DNA of 7,348 nucleotides from Bacteroidales bacterium UBA6346 (GTDB taxonomy: Bacteria; Bacteroidota; Bacteroidia; Bacteroidales; UBA932). Position numbers and translations under genes: made by a program. The DNA lies in assembly GCA_002438905.1 (NCBI GenBank), contig DJSA01000137.1, forward strand, positions 1 through 7,348. Reading direction: 5' to 3'. Under the pieces are notes generated by a model. It was given only the letters and a program-made list of their open reading frames with translations. It was not told the origin of the DNA and ran no database searches. The first letter of the stretch is position 1, and each line of letters starts with the position of its first letter. This document shows, in pieces, positions 1 through 6,293 of this stretch.

Positions 1-2763
1 CAGGTTCTCGCCGGCAAGCTTCCCGGCATCTCTTCCGTGCAGGAGTCCGGCCAGCCGGGAGAAGACCAGGCAAGCCTCAGGATTCGCGGGTCGATTTACG
101 GCGTCGCATATGTCGTTGACGGCTTCCCTGTCTCCGACATCAATGACATAGACCCTGCCGACATCGAGAGCGTCTCTGTACTCAAGGACGGAGCGGCTGC
201 GGCCGTCTATGGACTCAGCGGAGCCGGCGGCGTAATCATCGTGACGACCAAGCGCGGACAGCAGGGCCAGACCAAGATTACCTATAACGCCTCTCTCGGA
301 GCATCGATGAACGCGAACTTCCCTGAGTTCATGAACGGTCCGCAGTTCGCCTACTACTACAATGTGGCGGAGATGATGGACCAGATGGCGAGGGGCGTGA
401 TAACTTCCGACACTGAATACAAGCCGTACTTCACGAAGCATCAGGTGGAGCTTATGCTCAACGGGGATCCTACGGATGGCTGGGACAATGTGAACTACAT
501 CGATGAGGTCTTCGGAACCGGATTCAACCAGAAGCACAGTGTCACCGTGCAGGGCGGCAATGAAAAGACCCGCTATTTCGCCTCGTTCGGCTATCTCGGG
601 CAGAAGGGAAACATCGACAACTTCGGCTACAGGCGCTACAATGTCCGTGCGAACCTTGAGTCGCGGATAGCCAAGAACTTCAACTTCACCCTCGGAGTTT
701 CCGGAGTGCTGGGACGCAAGTCCGCTCCGTACTATATGGCTGGCTCCGGCGACAGTTCTGTCTATGGCGGAGACGAATCCACCAACTGGCTTTCAATAGC
801 GAACCAGACCATTCAGATGCACCCGTATCTCCCCAAGACCTACAACGGGCTCTACACCGCATCGACAAAGAAGAACACTGGACTCCCTCAGTCTCCTCTT
901 GCCGCCATCTATGATTCCGGCTACAGGAAGAACAACACTGCCGACGTCTCGGTGAACACCTCCCTCTCCTACGACGTGCCTTTCCTTGAGGGACTTCAGC
1001 TCAAGGTTTCCGGCTCGTATATGGGATATACCGCGAGTGCAAAGACTCTTTACACTCCCTATGACCTGATGTCGAACACCTACGATTCGGCTCTCGGCGA
1101 AATGAGCTGGAAGCAGGTGGTGTCGCCGAACGGCAACGGCTCCGGGAACACCGTGCAGGAGAGCGCGAACTGGTCTCGCCATCTCATCGGGCAGGCAAGC
1201 GTCGGCTATGTGCATTCGTTCGGAAAGCACAATCTTGACATACTCGCCCTTGCTGAAGTGCGGGACTGGAAGGCCAACGGCCTCGGGGCCATGTCCAAGA
1301 ACATCCCGTTTGCCTCGCTTCCGGAACTCAGCCAAGGAACCCAGGTTGAAGGCTCCGTATATGGAAGCAGTGACGCGACACGTTCTGCAGGATATGTCGC
1401 AAGGCTTCGCTACAACTATGACGAAAAATATCTTGCCGAATTTTCCGGCCGCTATGACGGTTCCTACAAGTTCGCCGGAATGTCAAAGACTCGCTGGGGA
1501 TTCTTCCCATCGGCATCATTAGGCTGGAATATGGCCAAGGAACGCTGGCTGGAAAACGCTTCGGGGCTCGATGAACTCAAACTTCGCGCTTCCATCGGAC
1601 TTCTCGGAAATGACTCTGTCTCCCCATATGCCTTCCTCAGCGCATATAAACAAGGCGGCAATGTCGTACTCGGTGGCAGCGCAAAGCCATCCTATTACAC
1701 CTATGTCATCGCAAACCAGAACCTTTCATGGGAGAAGACCCTTTCCTACAATGCGGGCGTGGATCTCAGCCTGTGGAACGAAAAGTTCGGCGCGGAAATC
1801 GATGCATTCTACAACTACACCTACGACATCCTCACGGCCCAGGGCTCTAATTTTCCGCCTTCAATGGGAGGGTACTATCCGACATTTGTCAACGGAAACG
1901 CCATTGACACGGGCGGTATCGACATAATGCTCTCGCACAAGAACACCATCATGCTTGCCGGGCAGCCGTTCACCTACGGAATCTCCGGGAATGTGACATA
2001 CGCCAAGTCGCGTTGGATTATATATCCTGACCAGCCGAACATTCCGGAGTATCAGAAAGTTACCGGCACCGAGGTCGAAGCCATCATGACATGGGTGGCT
2101 GACGGACTCTACAAGAGCGAGGAGGAAATCGACAATTCGGCATGGTATGGTACACGACCTTGCATCGGTGACATAAAGTATGTCGATATAAACGGTGACG
2201 GAAAGATTGACTGGGATGACAAGTGCCGTGTCGGCCGAAACAATCGTCCTAAGCTCACATATGGTCTTAATCTGAATTTTTCCTGGTATGGATTTGACCT
2301 CTCCGCGCAGTTCACGGGCGGCGCCCTGTTCGACGTCTCCCTCACGGGCACGTATTACAACGGATATGACGACAACACCGTATGGACTCAGACATTCAAG
2401 GAGAACGCGAACTCTCCGCTGTTCCTTGTTGAGAATGCCTACAGCATCTATAACCCTGACGGCACATTCCCTCGCCTGACCCTCGGAAACACGGGACACG
2501 GCGGCGACAACGGGCTCGGCTCGACATTCTGGCTCCGTGACGGCAAATATGTCCGTCTCAAGACTGCGCAGCTCGGCTACACTTTCCCGCGAAAATGGAT
2601 GGAAAGGCTCAAGATAGACACTCTCCGACTCTTTGTCGAGGGACAGAACCTCTTCACCATTGATGGACTTCCGGACGGCATCGACCCGGAGTCTCCGGGA
2701 ACCAACAATGGCTACTATCCTCAGCAGAGGATTGTTATGGGTGGTCTGACATTAACATTCTAA
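1..2763 (+). CDS. SusC/RagA-family TonB-dependent outer-membrane receptor, 5'-truncated
   Basis: This is the 3' part of a SusC-like outer-membrane transporter, which with its SusD partner imports oligosaccharides or peptides using TonB energy. The reading frame is open from base 1 (920 codons to the stop), so the GTG at 37 is an internal codon and not the start. The family normally has about 1000 residues or more, so the signal peptide, CarboxypepD-regulatory-like domain and TonB box lie upstream. Seen here: the plug domain opens with LAGKLPG and ESGQPG (codons 3-20), then SLRIRG, VVDGFPV (codons 38-44), DIESVSVLKDGAAAAVYG (54-71) and GGVIIVTTKRG (76-86). A long beta-barrel follows, rich in alternating aromatic residues. 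Near the C-terminus are an acidic DINGDGKIDWDD loop (2185-2220), LRLFVEGQNLFT and a final GGLTLTF, all typical of SusC. The segment between IRG and VDG is short. The stop is 9 nt before the susD-like gene, which indicates co-transcription. The substrate is not predictable. Confidence 0.96.
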   Translation, partial: QVLAGKLPGISSVQESGQPGEDQASLRIRGSIYGVAYVVDGFPVSDINDIDPADIESVSVLKDGAAAAVYGLSGAGGVIIVTTKRGQQGQTKITYNASLGASMNANFPEFMNGPQFAYYYNVAEMMDQMARGVITSDTEYKPYFTKHQVELMLNGDPTDGWDNVNYIDEVFGTGFNQKHSVTVQGGNEKTRYFASFGYLGQKGNIDNFGYRRYNVRANLESRIAKNFNFTLGVSGVLGRKSAPYYMAGSGDSSVYGGDESTNWLSIANQTIQMHPYLPKTYNGLYTASTKKNTGLPQSPLAAIYDSGYRKNNTADVSVNTSLSYDVPFLEGLQLKVSGSYMGYTASAKTLYTPYDLMSNTYDSALGEMSWKQVVSPNGNGSGNTVQESANWSRHLIGQASVGYVHSFGKHNLDILALAEVRDWKANGLGAMSKNIPFASLPELSQGTQVEGSVYGSSDATRSAGYVARLRYNYDEKYLAEFSGRYDGSYKFAGMSKTRWGFFPSASLGWNMAKERWLENASGLDELKLRASIGLLGNDSVSPYAFLSAYKQGGNVVLGGSAKPSYYTYVIANQNLSWEKTLSYNAGVDLSLWNEKFGAEIDAFYNYTYDILTAQGSNFPPSMGGYYPTFVNGNAIDTGGIDIMLSHKNTIMLAGQPFTYGISGNVTYAKSRWIIYPDQPNIPEYQKVTGTEVEAIMTWVADGLYKSEEEIDNSAWYGTRPCIGDIKYVDINGDGKIDWDDKCRVGRNNRPKLTYGLNLNFSWYGFDLSAQFTGGALFDVSLTGTYYNGYDDNTVWTQTFKENANSPLFLVENAYSIYNPDGTFPRLTLGNTGHGGDNGLGSTFWLRDGKYVRLKTAQLGYTFPRKWMERLKIDTLRLFVEGQNLFTIDGLPDGIDPESPGTNNGYYPQQRIVMGGLTLTF
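2185..2220 (+). other. EF-hand-like acidic loop in the SusC-like barrel
   Basis: The twelve codons encode DINGDGKIDWDD. Acidic or Asn residues fall at positions 1, 3, 5, 9 and 12 and Gly at position 6, as in an EF-hand or dockerin-type calcium loop. A D-x-N-x-D-G segment at about this place is common in SusC-family barrels. Metal binding is inferred, not shown. Confidence 0.6.
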
Positions 2764-2781
2764 AAAGGGACAATGATTATG
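2761..2781 (+). promoter_or_regulatory. susC-susD junction and translation start region
   Basis: The susC-like stop (TAA, 2761-2763) is followed by AAAGGGACA and then ATG at 2773. A second in-frame ATG lies at 2779 (Met-Ile-Met-Lys). The purine-rich AAAGGGA is a weak Shine-Dalgarno-like stretch, but it sits very close to 2773 and is spaced more naturally for 2779, so either start is possible. The 9-nt gap leaves no room for a promoter, so expression of the susD-like gene should depend on the susC-like transcript. Confidence 0.55.
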
Positions 2782-4440
2782 AAGAATATATTTAAAGTAT
2801 TCGTGCTCGCGTCGGCATTGTCCGTCAGCGCCTCCTGCACAAAGATGCTTGACATGACTCCTACTGGACTTGTCTCGGATAAGACTATTTGGGAAAAGAC
2901 GGAGTCTGCAGAATGGGCCGTGAACTCGCTCTATACCTATATCTATGACATCATGGAGAATCAGAGTCTTGTAGGTCTGACAGAGTCGCTGACTGATATG
3001 ATGAAATACGGCTCCTACAACTATAACAAGATGGCTTTCATACCGAGCGAGTTTGCCTATGGTGAAGATAACACCATTACCGCATCGTATGTCGACGTCT
3101 ATATGGGATATTGGATAACCCGCTATGCGCAGATTAAAAACATCAACGAGGCGTTCAGCAATCTGAAGAAATACGGGCAGATGCCGGAAGATGACAAGAC
3201 GAGGCTTGAGGCAGAAATCCGCTTCATGAGGGCTTATGTCTATTTCGACCTTGTGAAACGCTACAAGGAAGTCATCCTCTATGACGAGGATCTTGCAGCC
3301 ATCGTGAAAGACAAGGAACTATCCACAGAAGAGGAGGCATGGAACTTCATCCAAAAGGACCTTGAATTTGCGGCGGACAAACTTCCTGTTAAGGCGGAAG
3401 CCGGCGGGCGTCTTGACAAAGGGGCTGCCTATGCATTCACCACGAGGGCAATGCTTTATGCGAAAAAGTATGATGCCGTCATATCCGCTGCTGAAGAAGT
3501 CAAGAAACTTGGCTATGATCTTGAGAAGAATTACGCTGATTCTTATTCGAAGTCCACTACGGACGGAAATGTGGAGGCTATTCTCCAGTACCATTTCAGC
3601 CGCGCTGACAACATCACCCAGCTTTTTGACAACTACTACACTCCCGGAGGCGATTTCTCCCTCAACGGGCAGATCGGTGGAGGATACGGAACCCCGACTC
3701 AGGAACTTGTGGAGTCTTATGAAAAGGCGACCGGTGGAAAGGTCGATTGGGAACCATGGCACACGACGGGCGTGACCGACACCCCTCCTTACGCTGAACT
3801 TGAGCCGCGCTTCCATGCAACCATCCTTTACAACGGTTCCGACTGGAAAGAGCGCAAGATTGAACCCTATCTCGGTGGCACCGACGGATTCTGCGAGTGG
3901 AATGTCGAGCCTGAGCCGAATGGCAGAACGACTACAGGGTATTACCTGCGCAAGATGGTGGATGAAAGCCACGACGTTATACAGTATTCTTCCGGAGTGC
4001 AGCCATTCACTGTCATACGATATGCGGAGGTACTGCTCAATAAGGCCGAAGCTCTCTACAATACGGGAGAAGAAGGACTTGCGAATGACATAGTCAACGA
4101 CATTCGTTCCAGAGTGGGTCTGCCTTCGATTTCTGTTGACGGCGCTGACCTTATGGCGGCAATCCGTCAGGAGCGCAAGGTTGAGTTTGCCTTCGAGGGG
4201 CTCTGGTACTGGGACCTGCGCCGCTGGGGAATAGCCCACAAGGCCTACCCGGAGGGACTTACCGGCTATCAGGTGCACGGGTTCAAGATTACCAAGGACG
4301 AGGAAGGCAACTTCACCTACGACTACATAAGCGTCGATGACAAGAACCGCAACTTCCTAGAAAGGCTCTATCGCTTCCCTCTGCCTGCCGATGAACTCAA
4401 TAACAATGGGGCTGTTAAACAGTTTACTGAATGGAAATAA
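2773..4440 (+). CDS. SusD/RagB-family surface nutrient-binding lipoprotein
   Basis: This is the lipoprotein partner of the SusC-like receptor. In this family it forms a lid over the barrel and captures ligand at the cell surface. The 555-residue length is normal. The N-terminus is a lipoprotein signal: Met-Ile-Met-Lys, a hydrophobic stretch, then VSAS before Cys22 (2836-2838), a slightly relaxed lipobox as is common in Bacteroidota. The mature protein starts CTKMLDMTPTG, much like other SusD proteins. The helical TPR-type core is marked by RFMRAYVYFDLVKRYK (residues 150-165) and RYAEVLLNKAEALYN (416-430). The C-terminal SusD domain is marked by RQERKVEFAFEG followed by WDLRRWG (465-486). The end, RFPLPADELNNNG and EW, also fits the family. 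The start at 2773 is the first ATG after the susC-like stop; 2779 is an alternative that would remove two residues. No frameshift or missing core motif was seen. The ligand is unknown. Confidence 0.97.
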   Translation: MIMKNIFKVFVLASALSVSASCTKMLDMTPTGLVSDKTIWEKTESAEWAVNSLYTYIYDIMENQSLVGLTESLTDMMKYGSYNYNKMAFIPSEFAYGEDNTITASYVDVYMGYWITRYAQIKNINEAFSNLKKYGQMPEDDKTRLEAEIRFMRAYVYFDLVKRYKEVILYDEDLAAIVKDKELSTEEEAWNFIQKDLEFAADKLPVKAEAGGRLDKGAAYAFTTRAMLYAKKYDAVISAAEEVKKLGYDLEKNYADSYSKSTTDGNVEAILQYHFSRADNITQLFDNYYTPGGDFSLNGQIGGGYGTPTQELVESYEKATGGKVDWEPWHTTGVTDTPPYAELEPRFHATILYNGSDWKERKIEPYLGGTDGFCEWNVEPEPNGRTTTGYYLRKMVDESHDVIQYSSGVQPFTVIRYAEVLLNKAEALYNTGEEGLANDIVNDIRSRVGLPSISVDGADLMAAIRQERKVEFAFEGLWYWDLRRWGIAHKAYPEGLTGYQVHGFKITKDEEGNFTYDYISVDDKNRNFLERLYRFPLPADELNNNGAVKQFTEWK

Positions 4441-4463
4441 CAACTCTTTCAAAAGACATAAAG

Positions 4464-6173
4464 ATGAAAAGAATACTTTCCTATATTTGCCTTGCTGTGA
4501 TCGCCTCTGCCATGTTCGCTGCGTGCGAACCGCAGTATGTGCTTCCTACAACGGAGCGTGAAGGGTTCACCAGCATAAGCGCATATTTCACTTCGGGAGA
4601 ATACAACAATCTTGAACTCGCTAAACTTGAGGTTACGGACGAGATGGTAAAAAGCGGGCGTTTGGTCATACCTGTGCCCTATTTCTATCCCGAGACTTCC
4701 GACAATCCGACGACGAAATATATGACGAACGTCAGGGTTAAGGCTGTACTTGACAAGAACTGCAGCATCTCTCCTGCACTCACTCTTATGGATTTGAACC
4801 TTGAGAACGAGTTCACGTTTACCGATGCAAAAGGCAATGTTTATCCGATAGTAATCACCGGAAAGAGGACAAAGTCTTCTGCTGCCTCGTTTATCTCATT
4901 TTCAATTGTGGGTATGTTCGAGGGCTTTGTGGATAACGAAGCGAGAAAAATCTACCTTTACACGGTTGATGACCTGTCGTCATGCACTGCCGAGGCCCAG
5001 GCTTCGGCACATGCGGAAATTGTTACGGATCTCAGTGTCGCCCGCAACTACAATGAGCCGCAGACTATCGTCATCAAGGCCCACAATGGCACCGAATACG
5101 AGTATGTGACAGAAAAGGCCATCCCTACCAAGATTCGCAATGGCTTCAACAAGGAGTCTGTAAAGCAACTCTTCAATTTTGATCCAAAGTCCCGTTTCGG
5201 CACTCCGGATTATCTCACCAAAGGCCTGGATCCGTCAATAGCCTCAATAGAAGGCTACCTTGTCGTCTGCCTTGGAAATGGCTCAACCCCGTTCTATGTC
5301 CACGGGACGACAGGAGAAAAACTCGGTGAGATTGCCCTCGGTTCCGCTGAGCCTTCCGGAATAACCAATGATGAGGCAGGAAATCTCCTTATGATCAATA
5401 AGATTGAAGGGAAGGGCAAGATTCGCATATACAGAACGACGTCCGTAAAGACAGAGCCGACCCTATTCTATGAATATGACAATGCGGTCCCACTTCCAAA
5501 CGGAGTGAAGATAAAGGTTAGCGGAAGCATTGACGGGAATGCCGTGATAACAGTTCCTTATGTGGGAGTTGCTGGCGTCACCACCGCATCTCAGATTCTG
5601 AGGCTTACGGTAAGCGGAGGAAAAGTCTCGGCTGCGGATGTAATTGATCTCGCTCCGGCTAAACTATCATGGGACGCTGATCCTTCAAATTACGCTGGTT
5701 TCGCTCCAGCCTCGTCCAATCCTGCCGATGGATTGTTCACAGCATCATACGGCAGCACAAGACTTGACTGGCTGAATTCGTCATTTGCCATTGCAAAGTC
5801 GATGGGAACGACAGTAGAGGCGGCTTGGGCATGGAATCCGAACTCCCTAGACTGCAAGTTATACAATAACGCACAATATCTTGCGATGCTAGTTCTTGCG
5901 CATTTCCCAGCGTGGGGCGGGCACCCTTCACTCTACATATACAACGTTTCGGACAAGAATTCTCTCACAGGTGACTTCACGTCTTCACCATCACTTGTGC
6001 TCGCGTCCGGAGACATCAGCTCGTTCAACGCAACAAATGCCGACTCAACGCTTTCGTCCGGTGATGTCGTGATTGCACAGTCCGCAGATGGCTTCAAGAT
6101 ATTCATCTACTACTATGACCAGTATGCCGGTGCAATCGGAGGCTACTCCGCTGACTGCATAAAAAGGAACTGA
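4464..6173 (+). CDS. DUF5018-like surface lipoprotein, probable glycan-binding protein of the PUL
   Basis: No function is established from the sequence. The preferred start, ATG at 4464, gives 569 residues and a clear lipoprotein signal: MKR, a hydrophobic stretch, then MFAA before Cys21 (4524-4526). A start at 4431 is open in frame but puts 11 polar residues before the signal and overlaps the susD-like stop, so it is unlikely. After the lipid anchor, residues about 29-135 and 138-225 look like two related immunoglobulin-type segments, each ending in a strand around a DAKGNVYPIVITG or AHNGTEYEYVTE turn. From about residue 240 there are repeated beta segments such as KIRIYRTTS, ILRLTVSGG, LYIYNVSD and FKIFIYYY, which suggest a beta-propeller. 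This fits my memory of DUF5018 or DUF4623-type Bacteroidota proteins, which are often encoded beside susC/susD pairs; the exact family is uncertain. Its place third in the operon is the usual place of a surface glycan-binding protein (SusE/F-like role), which is inference. Confidence 0.72.
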   Translation: MKRILSYICLAVIASAMFAACEPQYVLPTTEREGFTSISAYFTSGEYNNLELAKLEVTDEMVKSGRLVIPVPYFYPETSDNPTTKYMTNVRVKAVLDKNCSISPALTLMDLNLENEFTFTDAKGNVYPIVITGKRTKSSAASFISFSIVGMFEGFVDNEARKIYLYTVDDLSSCTAEAQASAHAEIVTDLSVARNYNEPQTIVIKAHNGTEYEYVTEKAIPTKIRNGFNKESVKQLFNFDPKSRFGTPDYLTKGLDPSIASIEGYLVVCLGNGSTPFYVHGTTGEKLGEIALGSAEPSGITNDEAGNLLMINKIEGKGKIRIYRTTSVKTEPTLFYEYDNAVPLPNGVKIKVSGSIDGNAVITVPYVGVAGVTTASQILRLTVSGGKVSAADVIDLAPAKLSWDADPSNYAGFAPASSNPADGLFTASYGSTRLDWLNSSFAIAKSMGTTVEAAWAWNPNSLDCKLYNNAQYLAMLVLAHFPAWGGHPSLYIYNVSDKNSLTGDFTSSPSLVLASGDISSFNATNADSTLSSGDVVIAQSADGFKIFIYYYDQYAGAIGGYSADCIKRN

Positions 6174-6293
6174 TGTCAATAGGAGGACGGATAATATTTC
6201 TGAAGGACATCAGAACATTTCGAGCATTGTGACGTTCAAATGAGCGTGCTAAGGGAAAAACTGAAACATAAAATATTTTATTGACGAAATCGA
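6174..6293 (+). other. 120-nt intergenic spacer before the GHL10-like gene
   Basis: This is the longest non-coding stretch in the window. It starts mixed in composition and becomes AT-rich close to the next start codon, as is usual for Bacteroidota leaders. I found no stable hairpin followed by a T-run. I also found no pair of Bacteroidota promoter boxes (TTTG near -33 with TAnnTTTG near -7); the nearest match, TATTTCTG at 6195-6202, has no TTTG at the right distance. An AGGAGG lies at 6181-6186 but no ordinary start codon follows it at a suitable distance. Read-through transcription into the next gene is therefore the simplest view. Confidence 0.5.
6268..6281. repeat. 14-bp perfect AT palindrome upstream of the GHL10-like start
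   Basis: ATAAAATATTTTAT is identical to its reverse complement and ends 12 nt before the ATG at 6294. It could keep the ribosome-binding region unstructured and A/T-rich, which favours initiation in Bacteroidota, or it could be an operator. Palindromes of this size made only of A and T also arise by chance in AT-rich leaders. Confidence 0.4.

Noticed and set aside
37..39. GTG at 37 as the start of the receptor gene
   Set aside because: The frame is open to base 1 and the twelve codons before it encode plug sequence (LAGKLPG). A start here would leave a TonB-dependent receptor with no signal peptide and a broken plug.
1861..2499. 212-codon minus-strand frame inside the susC-like gene
   Set aside because: It is a shadow of the receptor frame, which carries SusC motifs over the same bases; the antisense translation shows no domain or secretion signal.
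3319..4278. Long open frame (319 codons) on the minus strand inside the susD-like gene
   Set aside because: It lies opposite a clear SusD-family gene with family motifs throughout, its translation has no recognisable domain, and such antisense frames arise from the codon bias of the real gene.
6181..6202. AGGAGG followed by TATTTCTG as a ribosome-binding site or promoter -7 box
   Set aside because: No ATG, GTG or TTG start with a meaningful frame follows at the right distance, Bacteroidota rarely depend on such sites, and there is no TTTG box about 20 nt upstream of TATTTCTG.
6173..6232. 19-codon frame starting at the TGATG overlap after the third gene, with AAGGA upstream
   Set aside because: It is very short, its translation has no recognisable feature, and a stop/start overlap of this type is expected by chance at a TGA followed by TG.
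6205..6252. Possible weak hairpins in the spacer (GAAC with GTTC; AGCA with TGCT)
   Set aside because: The stems are only four pairs with mismatches beyond, and no T-run follows, so they do not support a terminator or a structured RNA.
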